Assembly: GCA_035610835.1 (NCBI GenBank)
Contig: CM069455.1
Coordinates: 50,324,639 to 50,388,638, forward strand
From: Ophiura sarsii
Lineage: Eukaryota; Echinodermata; Ophiuroidea; Amphilepidida; Ophiuridae
Direction: 5' to 3'
Length of the DNA stretch: 64,000 nucleotides
The notes under the pieces are model-generated. The model was not told the origin of the DNA. It ran no database searches and worked only from the letters and a program-made list of their open reading frames with translations. The translations under genes and the position numbers were made by a program. This document shows, piece after piece, positions 21,131-33,043 of the stretch (the stretch's first letter is position 1; each line of letters opens with the position of its first letter).

Positions 21131-23215
21131 GGGTCACTTTTTAGCTTACTACAGGTAAGCTATAGCGACCTGACGCGAAAGGTCACGGTATAGGTCAAGG
21201 GGAAAGTGCGACTGTGAAATATGGTTTTATCTTGGTCACACAAGTGGTTATTTGTCGGGAAATGTACTTGAGATAGTGAAACAATATGATCGCATAAATA
21301 TGTTAGAAAATGGGCCTGATTGCCATTCGACAAAATAGGCAATTTCGCGTTATTTTCTTTATTGTCATAACTGTATTGAAAATGCATGTAAACGCTATGT
21401 TAGAAATGTTGATTCAACACATGGCACGCATGTGTCATGACGTACAAGCGTGATTGTCTTATTGTGATTGGTTTAACTACTAGAGATCATTATTATTCAT
21501 GATACGAAATCAGCGGAAAGTGAAAAATAGGTGGGGAGGTCGTTTTTCGTTAATTGATGTTAATCGCTTCTGTATATATTCTTCAAACTATGTCTCCGAT
21601 TTCAGCGGCCAAAATTATTGGAAAATATTGTTTTCAAAGGTTTTTCATCATGAGGTGCTGTTAGAAATTCGCGAAAAAGAGTAAAACTTACGAATATTGC
21701 CTTGCCAAAATGTTGAATTTGCGTGATTTATCGTGCCGTAATATCTTTTATTACCCCCACCAGTTTGGTATCGTCTGCCATTGATCAAATGTCAAATCTA
21801 CATATTATAGTCCGATGTAAATGAGGCAATTACATTTACCGAGTTACCCCGTCTGTTTCAATGTGTCGTGAGCTTTCCTCAAACAGTTGCACGTGCGAAT
21901 ATGTGAGGGTGCAGTGTTTAATAACGAAACAATCGGAGCTCTACGAGTTCACTCATTTTTTGAAAGTCGTGTTATAACGGGGGAGGGTTGGGTTTAACGG
22001 CACATTTATGTATTATATTTAGATATTGTGTAACTTCCGCCATGTCGAAATTCCACATTTAATACAAATTTACTCAATAAATATTCATAATGACATGCCG
22101 CATGTTTATATTATAGCTCAAGTAATTTATTGAAAATAAAAACATTGTTTAAATAAAACATGACACCCCTTTCAAAAGTGAAAGCGTCCAACCCCCAAAA
22201 AAGTTTTCAGTCCGAGCATGCCGCGGCCGTGTGTTCTCAGAACCTTATTTCATGTTCTGTTTCTTGTTGTTCTGTAATCCCGGTCTGTAATACTTCAAGT
22301 TGTTTTCATCTGCATCTACTTTGACGTTAATTTTTAGCAGATAAAAAATGACTACGAGTGAGTCGAAAGGCTGATATAGCCTAGACGTGAGTACAAAATA
22401 AACCAAATATAAAATGAAAAGGGGTACTTTAAAATAAATACTACATCATCGTCCCCGTCCCGCCTGTTCCTGATACGGTTGTTCTCCTACTAAAAAAGGA
22501 ACCCAAGAGTATGGCGCCGCTCACATCGCCAGCGGTGTGTGTTTACGCCGTACGCACGATGTTGCTCTAAAATTCGCTTCATTGTGCATATTTGGTTGCA
22601 CTTATGAAAGTTTTATGCATTTTGGTAGTACACAAAATTATTCTGATGGTAAATCTTGAACGAATCGCGATTTTAATATGTAATGTTAATGTCCGGAAGC
22701 TGATTAAAACCGGTGCAGATTTGACAATAATAAAAGGCAAATGAACTGAAAACAACGCAGAGAACAGAAGTACATATCTACTGTACAGTACAGTACACTT
22801 TGGTGGACATTTAGTATATTTTATTGCGTTTTCACTTCCTCGAAAATCTGGACTACCAATTTTCGTAAATCCTGAGTCCCGCCCGAAAAACAAAATCGAG
22901 TCCCGGGAGCACTGAATTCCCGAACATCCTAGACCCAATGGTGGCTATACTATCGTTCATGCTTCACTATACTATAGCCACAACACCCTCTATAGACACA
23001 CGACGTCGCGAAAATCACATTTTTAATTCAAGATTTTCACATCAAATATGATTTAAATCAATCAAAATGCACTCACATGTTGTTCCTAGAACTCTTAGTA
23101 ATACATTGTGTTAATTAATTTTGATCAAGCGGCAGTCGGCAGTGCTGACACTCGATGTGAATTTCGCGACGTGAACAGTCAATAGGGAGTTTTGTGACCC
23201 TAGGTAGCCAGCTAC
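21131..23215. other. No gene seen
   Basis: The reverse-strand 119-codon ORF (22579-22938) and other ORFs lack recognisable motifs. CTGTACAGTACAGTACAC near 22791 is a short palindromic run. No repeat matched elsewhere in the window. Confidence 0.4.
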
Positions 23216-23365
23216 CTAGGACAGGTCACTATTGGGACTACGAACATCCCAGCCTAGCCCTATGCCTATAGGCTATAGCCTAGGCTATGTAGCCTATAGC
23301 CTAGGCTATGTAGCCTAGGCTATGTATGGTTTAACCAGGGAGGTGTAATATCTCTCTGGTTAAAC
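23216..23365. repeat. Short TAGCCTAGGCTATG tandem array plus hairpin
   Basis: 23262-23325 consists of overlapping TAGCCTAGGCTATG and CTATAGCC units, nearly all self-complementary. Directly downstream, GTTTAACCAG (23329-23338) pairs with CTGGTTAAAC (23356-23365). Confidence 0.7.
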
Positions 23366-24064
23366 TATATGTAGTAGTACTATTTTGATATCAGAAGAAA
23401 AGCCTATCTTATTTTCAATATTCCCCTAAACCAATCACCTCGGTAGATGTTATTGTTACTTATTGAACCATCCAGAAGAGAACGCCAATTCGCCAACTGG
23501 TTTTTGTGGCATTACCAAAGTCAAAGTGGCGCACCATTTAAAAGGCCAAATAAAAAATAGTAGTTTCTCTTCCCCGCGCGTGCGCATCCATTTTGGCCGC
23601 CACGTCAAAAAAATAGTTTTTTTCTTCAAATTTTGTTCAAATTTTGTTTTCTAATTTTTTTTAATTTTTTTTATTTTTAAATTCTTTTTCTTCAATTTTT
23701 ATTTTTTGAATGTTCTCAAGATCACACTGATGTTGTCAATGGAGAACGTGTCAATATTTTTAAAAAAACCTGTTAAAATGAAAGAACAACATAACAGGCA
23801 AACTGTTAATATCAAAACATGATACAAATTAAACTGTATCTGCATCAGATGATATAAATAAACCGTGAGTAAAACTGGTGTTTTAAAATACCAGTGTGGT
23901 CTTCGCCTTCGGAACATTTGTTTGTCGTTTTTGGCTGGAACTGATTTATTTATCAAGATATTCCCGAGATCACACTGATATTTTGTAAATCTAGAATACA
24001 CATCTTTTCTTATTTAGCTTTGTATTCCTGAAAGAGAAAAAATAGAGAATAAATCCTTGTGTTA
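23366..24064. other. Non-coding; T-rich tract and weak duplication
   Basis: T-rich low complexity at 23625-23705. GATCACACTGAT occurs at about 23721 and 23970. No gene signal. Confidence 0.4.
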
Positions 24065-25185
24065 TCTATATAATAATACTCTACTCTCTGTCTGTCTTTT
24101 TTGTTGTTGGTCTGTTTGTTTGTCTGTCTGTCTGTGCGCGCTTTTTCGTTGCCTTCCCGGGGTCGGGCGGCGTTCAAACTCAGTGGGTGGGTGCAGCTTG
24201 GTCCCCGCAAGAGCAAGTTCGCATTCGCTAGAGCGTACGAGGTCAAAGGTCATATAGGGGTCAAAGGTCATATGGGGGTCAACTTTTTGAAGTTGGTCGG
24301 ATCATGCTTAAACTCGGTGATCTCGATGCGAGGCGAGCGTGGCAAAAATAAAACGGGTTGGCGTTTGTCGGGTCTTCCGGGGTCAAAGGTCGTCTAGGGG
24401 TCGAATTTTCAAAGTTTGTCCGATCGGGCTTAAACTCGGTGACGGGAAGCCTGAATATGAGTCGAGCGTGGAAAAAATAATACGCCTTTGTTTTTCTTGG
24501 GTCGTCCGGGGTCAAAGGTCATCTAGGGGTCAAATTTTTAAAGTTTGTCCGATCGGGCTTAAACTCGGTGATGAGAAACTCGGTGTCTGTTTGTTCAGTC
24601 CCCGCAAGAGCAAGTTCGCATTCGCTAGAGCATACGAGGTCAAAGGTCATCTAGGGGTCAACTTTTTGAAGTTGGTCGGATCGTGCTTAAACTCGGTGAT
24701 CACAATGCTCGATGCGAGGCGAGCGTGGCAACAATTTAACGGGTTAGCGTTTGTCGGGTCTTCCGGGGTCAAAAGTCGGGGTCACAAAGGTCGTCTAAGG
24801 GTCGAATTTTCAAAGTTTGTCCGATCGGGCTTAAACTCGGTGACGGGAAGCCCGAATACGAGTCGAGTGTGGAAAAAATAACACGGCTTTGCTTTTCTTG
24901 GGTCGTCCGGGGTCAAAGGTCGTCTAGGGGTCCAATTTTCAAAGTTTGTCCGATCTGGCTTAAACTCGGTGACGGGAAGCCCGAATACGAGTCGAGCGTG
25001 GAAAAAATAAAACGGTTTTGCTTTTCTTGGGTCGTCCGGGTCAAAGGTCGTCTAAGGGTCGAATTTTCAAAGTTTGTCCGATCGGGCTTTATGCATGCAT
25101 TCTACAAACCACCAAACCCGAGAACCGACAAACCCCGGGTGACCGCCCAAACCCGAGAACCGACAAACCCCGGGTGACCGCCTAG
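24065..25185 (+). mobile_element. Non-autonomous Helitron-like element with ~130-bp repeats
   Basis: Begins TCTATATAATAATACTC right after an A and ends CGCCTAG right before a T: 5'-TC, 3'-CTRR and A/T insertion as in Helitrons, with no TIR or target duplication. About seven degenerate ~130-bp units fill the body (GGGGTCAAAGGTC, then CAAAGTTTGTCCGATCGGGC, then TTAAACTCGGTGA). AACCGACAAACCCCGGGTGA is duplicated just before the 3' end. No Rep or helicase domain. The 180- and 102-codon ORFs inside are translations of the repeats and are probably not genes. The TC/CTAG structure is shared with the element at 40977. Confidence 0.7.
24240..24270 (+). promoter_or_regulatory. Pair of DR1 nuclear-receptor-type half-site repeats
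   Basis: AGGTCAAAGGTCA (24240-24252) and GGGTCAAAGGTCA (24258-24270) fit the known direct-repeat-1 pattern bound by RXR heterodimers, HNF4 and COUP-TF-type receptors. Further copies lie in the same element at 24509-24521 and 24637-24649. One-mismatch copies are near 24380, 24910 and 25038. Motif match only; function not shown. Confidence 0.45.
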
Positions 25186-25844
25186 TATTAAAATAAACAT
25201 GTAAAATATCGCGAGCAGTTTCCAGTATGTACCCATTTTAAGGTTATAAAGCTAGTCTTAGAAAAGTGGCAGCCATTTTGAAGCAAAAACATTTCCACCA
25301 TGTTGGAAAAAGCGAAACCAGTTTTGGAAAAAGGGGCATTCGCCATTTTGGGAAGAAGAAAAAAACAAACTCATCTTCCTTTTTTCAAAAAGTTAGCACG
25401 AGAAACTAGTTTTATTTTTACTTGGCCTAAGATCCAGGGGCCATGGGAGTTTGGTGACCTGTAAATATTATTATTTTCATTAAATGATGCATATTTTCAT
25501 AAAATAGGTGTTTGTATTTTGCCATTGTTATGTACCGAAGTTATTCATCTCTGTACATATTATTTATTGAACCTTCACACATTACAAAAGAGAACAATCA
25601 TCTACCATTAGGTCGCACCATTTAATATCCAAGGTGTTTGGCAATAATTTGTTTTAATATCAGAAAGAGACTATTTCTTGATCTTGAAATCTCAACCGAA
25701 GCATATAGAAGGGCAAATGTGCTTACACGGTGAACGGTGAATGCATAATAATATATATATATAATTCTTGTTTCATGTAAGATATAATATGGATTCGAGC
25801 TTTGCATCATTTGTTATATGCTGGACAGATTATAGTGGTTTACA
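25186..25844. other. No gene seen
   Basis: AT-rich; CCATTTTGGGAAG-type motifs near 25270-25360 repeat weakly. No coding signal. Confidence 0.35.
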
Positions 25845-26766
25845 ATATGAAGAGGTTTTTTGCAAAAGGGCCTGCATCCACTTTGGCTCTTATTGAGAAA
25901 AAGTTTAAAAAAACCTGTTTCTAAATATTCAAGTTGAGCAATTGAAAAACTGAATGGATTATGAAAGAGGTACACTACATACTAATTTAAATTGAAATAC
26001 ATTTCAAATGCGCTAGTTTTCAAAAACAAACAAAAATCATGTTTACATTTTTTGAAAATTTGGATGTACAGTACAGCTCACAATAGAGTGCACCACGCAA
26101 CTGCGATGATAGTCCATTGACTTTGAGTTGATAGTCCATTGACAACGCAATGACATAGCATTGACAATGCACTGACAGCGCGATGATAGTTCGTTGACAT
26201 TATCGTCATAGCACCAATTGTCGTGTAGGGACTCCGTTGATCTTGCGAAATCAGCGACAACGGGATGTAATTGGGTTGATATTCCGATGAAAGTATGTTG
26301 ACCTCCGTTGATATCGGTTACTCTAATGCGATCTGTACTGTAGGCCCTTTTGCAACAAAACTCCATCTGTTTGTACTTAGAGAAAAAATCATTTATTTTA
26401 ATCATTTAAAAAAAAAAAGTTTGATACAGAAATGTTAAATGATACAATCATATGTTTCAAGGAAATAAAGTCATTTTTTTTCAAAAAGACCTACATCTCA
26501 TTGTAAACTATTGAAGTTGTTGTTTTGTTTTAAAAGGGCCTGTATCCCGATTTAATTCTGGACACAGGCCCTTTTGCAACTTCAATGACTGTTTACAATG
26601 AGAAAAAAAATGACTTTTTGAAAATGACTTTTTGAAAAATGTCTTTTTGAAAAAAAATGACTTTGTTTCCTTGAAACATAAGATTTTCCCCTATACATTT
26701 CTATAGTAAAATCATTTTTGAAAAAAATGCACCATAGCCCTTTTGCAACAACGCTCTTCATATATA
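25845..26766. mobile_element. Foldback family F, copy 1 (interrupted)
   Basis: Ends are ATATGAAGAGG and CTCTTCATATAT, and AAAAGGGCCTGTATCC or GGCCCTTTTGCAAC motifs occur in both orientations. It matches the copy at 38511-39136 in reverse order and is interrupted by the insert at 26069-26340. The palindromic centre is near 26545. Confidence 0.8.
26069..26340. mobile_element. TA-targeted MITE W inside family F
   Basis: CAGTACAG at the left and CTGTACTG at the right, with TA at 26067-26068 and 26341-26342. Removing it restores TTTGGATGTAGGCCCTTTTG, the complement of the uninterrupted copy near 38920-38940. The interior is unusual, with closely spaced CATTGAC, GTTGAC and ATGATAGTCC motifs. A Tc1/mariner-type MITE is likely. 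Confidence 0.8.
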
Positions 26767-26881
26767 GACATGAGTTATGAATTTTCCCAAATTCTCAGCT
26801 GTAGTCAGCTTCTGCATCATTGATGCTCTCGTTACAAATGGATCTATTTTCACACAAATTTCGGGGGGGAATTAGGGTTAA

Positions 26882-27121
26882 CACTTTCCATGGGGCTATT
26901 GGTTTTAACATTATACAAAACAGATTTTTCAGAAATCTTTCCAAACTTTCAAGGTCTATCCAAGGGATTACTGGATCAATACTAGGCATGTTTGTACTTA
27001 TTTCAATGCATTTCACATGGTGATTCCAAATATGGCAATGCAATTCAATAATGTTGACATTTTTGAAACATTTTGTGAAATTTTGGAATGTCGTCTGCAA
27101 ACGCCTGCCGCGTGAAAAGTG
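26882..27121 (+). mobile_element. TTAA MITE family A, copy 5
   Basis: TTAA on both sides (26878-26881, 27122-27125). The left end CACTTTCCATGGGGC and right end GCCGCGTGAAAAGTG each carry substitutions relative to other copies. Confidence 0.85.
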
Positions 27122-27204
27122 TTAAGAGACATCTGTTTTTCATGTTCCCTTAATCCTAACCTTCATTAACACTACAAGTCACTTTGAAAATTATTTTTCG
27201 ACAG

Positions 27205-27330
27205 ATTTTTCGGCCAAAAAACAGCTGATTTTACATGATTTGAGGACAAAAATTATAAAACAAAAACACTCACAAAAAAGTGCGTCGGTCGGGCCCGTAA
27301 AACAGGTTTTTGTTTCCCCTCGCCTTATTT
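27205..27330. repeat. Dispersed repeat family P, copy
   Basis: TTTACATGATTTGAGGAC through GGGCCCGTAAAACAGG to CCCCTCGCCTTA matches 35826-35935. Confidence 0.6.
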
Positions 27331-28116
27331 ATTTGTATTTATTTTATTTATGGTTTCTTTATTGAGGGTAATATGCTTCAGTGACTTGCACAGCTTTCCA
27401 AGCAGGCCCTCATTTCGATACATCATAAGTACATACAAATAACAAATGTTACAGTGTTTAAACATAATACAAATTATAATACAAATTATGATACAGTGGA
27501 AATATAGGATTTGAGTGACAAATTTTCTAAATCAATACGAATAGATGGTGATAAATTGTTCCACAGATGGCTAGATCTGAAAAGAAAAGTGCGCATACCA
27601 GAATTTGAGTTGATTTTAGGAATAATTAAAGTATTACTTGAATGATTCCTGGTAGTATGATTGTGATAGTTATGTACAAATTTAAGCTGGTACTTAATTT
27701 AAAGGTTTCTGGTGCTATTTAAAATAAAGAAAATTACTGTTATTTTCTTCTTGCCAATGTAGGCCCCTATGGTGCAGTTTAAATGTAAAATGTATCTTGG
27801 TACAAACATTTTCTACATTTATTTCAAAACTGGACCAGACAAAACATTGTTAAAAGATAGAGTAATGTAATGATAAAAGTACATGTATAATTGTATTGAG
27901 GATCCTCCACAGCTGTAAGATTCAGTCCCACTATTCTACTTGGCCTCGATACGTCAATTAATTTAGCAGTGAAGAGTAGATAACCCGTTGAAACCTTGAA
28001 ACGAGAACAACGTATGCGATGGACGTATGTCCAAGGTGATATGTCAGCTATGCAACGGGCTGTGTGGAATAATATCATGTATGTGTGATGGCACTGAGTA
28101 CTACAAAGTACTACTC
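27331..28116. other. No gene supported
   Basis: The 27360-27830 stretch has no stop-free frame of note. A decayed LINE 3' region on the minus strand is possible but I could not show it. Confidence 0.3.
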
Positions 28117-28340
28117 TATAGTTTGATCGGTTCCAAATTGGCGAGAAATATTCAATTTTTATTTCTCTGCGGGCAAATGTAATCCAAGTGTATGCGTGCG
28201 ATAATGGCACACGGTTTTCGTCACACGCACGCGTCAAGCATATGATGCACAGTTGGCTAGCCTTTATTCGCGCCCACGTCCTTCTGTATTCCTTCGCTGC
28301 TGTAAGGAGGCTTCGCCAATTTGGAACTGATCAAAGTATA
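28117..28340. mobile_element. MITE family C, copy 3
   Basis: Left TATAGTTTGATCGGTTCC, right GGAACTGATCAAAGTATA; interior as in the other copies. Confidence 0.85.
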
Positions 28341-28439
28341 GGTACTGGTAGCACGCACTTCCCCTGTCTATCTCCTGGTGACCTATCACATGCGGACAAA
28401 AATCTTAACATTTTCCAAGCTGACTCCATTGCTGGCTTC

Positions 28440-28805
28440 CATAAGGCAAAAAAAAAGAGTTGTTTGCTTGCCCATTGATGCTCTCCAAAAGTTTGGTCGG
28501 ATTTCTTTTTTTTTCTTTTTCTTTTTTCATTTTGCTTTCTTTTCCAAATTAGGTACCTGAATACCGGAAGAAAAAAACAAAAAGGATTTTCTTTTTTTTA
28601 AACATTTTTTCATTGTCTAAGTCCAAAACAGGACCTTAGATGTCCCATATGGGGTCACATAGGGGTCAATGAAGGTCATATACGTGACTTGAAAAAGTTT
28701 TTTTTTTTTTGTCAAAAAAGAAATGAAAAAAAGGTACACTGTCGGGACTGTAATACACGATCGATCGGACGAGGGCAAGCAAACAATTATTTTTTGTTGG
28801 ACTAA
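28440..28805. mobile_element. Foldback element with T-rich interior
   Basis: AGAGTTGTTTGCTTGCCC near 28458 is inverted as GGGCAAGCAAACAATTATTT near 28774. The interior has T-rich and A-rich tracts. Non-coding. Confidence 0.6.
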
Positions 28806-28960
28806 GGGCACACAGGCGACCCTGGTTCGATTCCTGGTGCTGACAGGGCCGGATTCATCCCTAATTTGACCTGTTTTTGTCCCCAGACAATTTTATTTCC
28901 AAAACCACAGTGCCAGGGTTAGGATTGTGGTACATGTGTACTATAAAAGTGGTTATTTGT
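28806..28960 (+). mobile_element. tRNA-derived SINE fragment
   Basis: B-box-like TGGTTCGATTCC at 28823, followed by a SINE body related to the one at 49079 (ATTTGACCTGTTTTTGTCCCC). The A-box portion is missing or degraded. Confidence 0.6.
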
Positions 28961-29577
28961 ATGCATAACTAGATTTGGGGTTTTGTGGGGTTTTGTTTTT
29001 ATTTTATATTGACACCTAAACCAAAATGTTCTGACCATGTGCTTTATGTCAGAGTTTTATTCAAAATCTACAGCTAAATTCTTGACCATCAAATATGCAC
29101 CTCAGAAACACGCACTAGTACAATACAGTCAAGTGGGCACAAGTTTTTTTTGTTCACTGCATTCATGCCTTTGTACATGCACAACACCCTCATGTGTTTG
29201 GCAAATACCATGTTGATTCCATTAAACGCCCCTGCTCTATTAAATGCCCCCTGGAAAATCCAGACGTTAAATTAGATAATAAGCTTAAAACTCTGCATTT
29301 ACTAGCTGTCACGATCGCCATAATGACACGGACCAAACCTATTCTAACATCATCCATCCAGATCTTGGTTAATTTTATAGTAGATCATGCATTTAAACAA
29401 CTAATTTAATAACATTTTTGGCAAGGTAATGCACTTACAGATGCAATATCATAGCGAAGTTACCGTATATGGGCCGCCATCTTGCATATTTGGCTATTTT
29501 TTTTCCTAGCGATTTTGTTGTTGAGGATTTCACTCCAATAGATGTCCCCCTTTTGAAAAATGCAGCACCCGGGGACG
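28961..29577. other. No gene seen
   Basis: Non-coding. The 71-codon ORF at 29194-29409 has no recognised motif. Confidence 0.35.
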
Positions 29578-29998
29578 ATTAAAGGGACACTTAAGAGATG
29601 TGTTGGAGGCTGCGCCTTCAATTATGATATAAACTGGGATTGGTATATTTTTACAATTGTATTTACATGTATGAACTTAAACCTAGTATAAGGATTAAGA
29701 AAAATCAGCCCTCTTTTTACAACAACACGTTGATTCAAAAATGCTGATCGAGCCGCGATCAGCATTTTATGTCAGACAGTGCCCCCTGCAGCACGCGTGA
29801 TAAATAACGCGAACCATATGTACAAAGAGGGCGTTTCCAGAAAAGGTTCAATAAATAGCGATGGTATTGTTTTAATCAAGTTTCGTTGTGTTTTTGTGAG
29901 TAGAAACAACAATAATGGTAATTTTTAATGTTCATCTTGAATTCTGAAGTAAATGAATGTAAAAAAAATCCACTTCAACACTACTTCGTGTGCCTTTA
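29578..29998. mobile_element. Probable TTAA family M relative
   Basis: Begins TTAAAGGGACACTTAAGAGA and ends near CGTGTGCCTTTAA, resembling the ends of family M at 33761. It contains a 13-bp perfect hairpin (29738-29768). Confidence 0.45.
29738..29768. repeat. Perfect 13-bp hairpin
   Basis: AAAATGCTGATCG (29738-29750) and CGATCAGCATTTT (29756-29768) are exact complements around a 5-base AGCCG loop. Confidence 0.85.
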
Positions 29999-31208
29999 AT
30001 GGAGTAAATACAGTAGATGGCGAATTGTTTTGCTTTTATTTTAGGAACAGTTTGGTTTCGGTATAGAACTTTATGAGCACCTCTGAATCATGACGGAGGA
30101 CTAAATGATTAGATTTTCATTTTTTTTATCTCGCTTTGGTTTGCACAGGTAATAAATATTAGTAGAATTTCATTCCCAAGGCCGACAATGTTGACGACTT
30201 TAAGTGAATCTTCATTGATTGGACTGTCTAGTGGCATTTTATGCGACAGCGCAAATTGTATTATATACACCAAGAGTTTTACCAGAGGGGGAAACATTCA
30301 TACATATTACATGCACTTCTATCATAGCTATTTGCAGGGGCGGACTGGGGATTGTAAACGGCTGGGAAAAATGTTGTTAAAGTGGCCCTCAATCATTGAG
30401 CGCAAAATGTGAGGTCTGGCATCTTTTTTCAGCGACTGGCCCAAGTGCCCTAGAGCTGAGTAGCCCATGGGGCACTAGCCCAACGCCCCCAATGGTTAGT
30501 TCACCTCTGGTTATATGTGAAATATTTATGGAAGTATATGTGAACAACCTAGACATTTACTATATTTGATCGTCTATGATCTATGTGACACATGGGTAGG
30601 GGGTGGGAGTACACTCAACATTAATGTTGGTACAGGTCTATATGTTGCACCAAACATAGGGCTTGAGGAACTGAAAAAAATGCCAAGTAAGGGGTCCGGG
30701 ATAACTGAATTTGTATGCAACATGTTGCTTCGGGAATTTAAGGCTACGGAACTGAAAATTTACACTTAAGTGATTTGTTGGTTAAAATGGAGCAGGGGGG
30801 CTTAAAGAACTAAAACATATTGGAAATGGGGGTCTTATGAACTGCCAAAAGGCGTGTAAAAGGGGGGTTCAGCACTGCACATAACCGTATGGCCAATCCC
30901 TCTGGGTTTAGGCTGCACTTCGGTGTCATTTTGCATTTTGTGTTTAATTGACGACTATTTCATTTCAATTAATCTGTGACTATGGTGTGTTTGGTTTTAA
31001 GTCTGTAAAACGATTTCCCAGATTAAATTCTGAAAACATTTATACAATTTGGATTTACCCCCAAGGGCTTGGGTAGGGGTGAGCCCCTTGTAAATTCCTC
31101 CGTTTTTTGTAAAATGTTTAGATATGTAATCGAAGCCTGAAAGCAATTGCTACCCAATCAACCTTTTGGCTATGTACATTCTTTCATTGGGTCTGAACAT
31201 TATTTAAA
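29999..31208. other. No gene seen
   Basis: ORFs at 30188-30412 and 30566-30769 lack motifs or support. Weak palindromes with GCCC and GGGC occur near 30440-30500. Confidence 0.35.
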
Positions 31209-31447
31209 CACTTTCCACGCGGCTATTAGTTTTACCATACACAAAACAGATTTTTCAGAAACCATTCCCAATTTTCAAAGTCTATCTCGAGGATTACTGA
31301 CTCAATACTAGGCACGTTTGTACTTTTGTCAATGCATTTCTCATGGTGATTCCAAATATGGTAATGAAATTCAATAATTTTGACCTTTTTTAAACATTTT
31401 GTGAAATTTTAGAATGTCGTCTGCAGCTGCCTGCCGCGTGGAAAGTG
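31209..31447 (+). mobile_element. TTAA MITE family A, copy 6
   Basis: Left CACTTTCCACGCGGCTATTA, right CCTGCCGCGTGGAAAGTG followed by TTAA (31448-31451). This copy is a good reference for the uninterrupted TTAG site used by the insert at 6116. Confidence 0.88.
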
Positions 31448-31734
31448 TTAACTAAGTTCACACACGCTGAATGCCTAGTCCTCACGACACATCATTTATC
31501 AAGTTCATGCGCTTGTATGTGTAAGTTGATGTCCATCAGGGCTGGAAATGCAGATTTTGTTTCAACCTGCCAGTCGGGCAGGTAACTCACAAAAATACCT
31601 GCCTGACAGAAGTTCCACCAGCCAGCCTTCCTGTCTTTTGAAAATAGTTCTACTTTATTATTCTTATTACCATTCATGATGTCAAAGTGATAGGAATTTA
31701 TTTAAAATGTAAGAAAATACAAATTGCACAGAAT

Positions 31735-32035
31735 TGTGGGGGGGGGGGTTACTTTCGCCAAAATCGTACATGGATGTGCCTACCGCACTTCGAAAATTTG
31801 ACTTTCTCTATACCTATTTTTTTGCCAATTTCCCACCCATCAATATACCAATTTTGTAAGAAAAGCACCCAATTTTGCACAAAAAAATGCCTCAAAATAC
31901 ACCCAATTTATGCCAATTGGGTGCTTTGGTCTGTGATGAAAACCACCCCATCGTTATACCAATTTTTACGAAAAGGCATCCCAAAAGGGAGGCACATATA
32001 CGTATACCATGTCAATGTGAGACCCCCCCCCGGGT
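31735..32035. mobile_element. G/C-run-ended element, fragmentary
   Basis: Poly-G at 31739-31748 and the terminal CCCCCCCCCGGG near 32023-32034 are inverted. The interior contains CACCCAATTTTG and ATACCAATTTT repeats. It may be related to the element at 19612, but no target duplication was found. Confidence 0.4.
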
Positions 32036-33043
32036 GTTTTAGTGATCTGTGCACATGTAAGAGGGTTTATTTGAGTAGAAATCCTCCTATACAGAGTAGA
32101 GTTGAGCCGAGTGGTTTAAACTTTAAACTAAAAGACGAATGAAACTCAGGATGCAGAAATGTAGATGTCAAACTTATATAAAGTTTATTCAGTTTTAAAT
32201 CATCGTTGTTGGTCATGTCATAAAATAATATCGGAGAACGTAACGGTCAGAGATGTTGTGCAGTCAAAAGCAAGAGGTGAAAGAGAGATAAAATGCAGCG
32301 TGGGCCTTTTTACTCTCCTCGTGGATCGTGAAGGGTTGCGATTTTGCCAAATTGCGGAACCTCATGTTTCGTACATGATTGGCCGAATATAATTGTATTT
32401 AAATATATTCATGAAACACTCAGGTGCAAATCACCTGTATGGAATCTGGTTAAGTTTTGGAGCCTATCTATCACGTAAAGATGTTACGTAAAAAACTTTT
32501 CTAAATATATTAAAGGGTCACTTCTTGCTTCTCACGTAGTCACACACAGTTATGCACAAACTTCCTTGAATGGCCTTAACCTAACCTTTTTGCCAACCGC
32601 TATAGATGTTTTATGGGCCATCATATCCACATTTAGCGGTACTTTAGTTGAGCCGTGTAAGTAAAAGGCCAAGCATCCGTATTCATCATTATCTGTCCTT
32701 GGCTGTGTGAGACGGCGATGGACTTGCGTAACGAGCCAAATGACCGTAATGATTGTATCGTATCAGAACGACGATAATAGAGCTAGGCAAAATGCTACTG
32801 CCAGTTAAGTGCCTTATATAATGAAGATCAGAGTTAGTTAATTCAGGTAAAAAATACATGGTGCAGCTGGACTGCTATTATCGCTGTAATGCGCTGTCAC
32901 CACAGAGTGGAAATGGACGGACTCCTCGAGATAAAGAAAAAGTTCAGATTTTGACAAAGATTTTTTAAAAGGTTTTTTAGATGAAGATTCTCAGTACTTA
33001 CTGAGGAGCGATATAAAAATGCATTAACCCTAACTCTCCTAAC
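32036..33043. other. No gene seen
   Basis: The 75-codon ORF at 32165-32392 has no recognisable domain or splice context. No repeats matched elsewhere. Confidence 0.35.

Noticed and set aside
22579..22938. 119-codon reverse-strand ORF
   Set aside because: No recognisable motif and no splice or repeat support; the length is compatible with chance.
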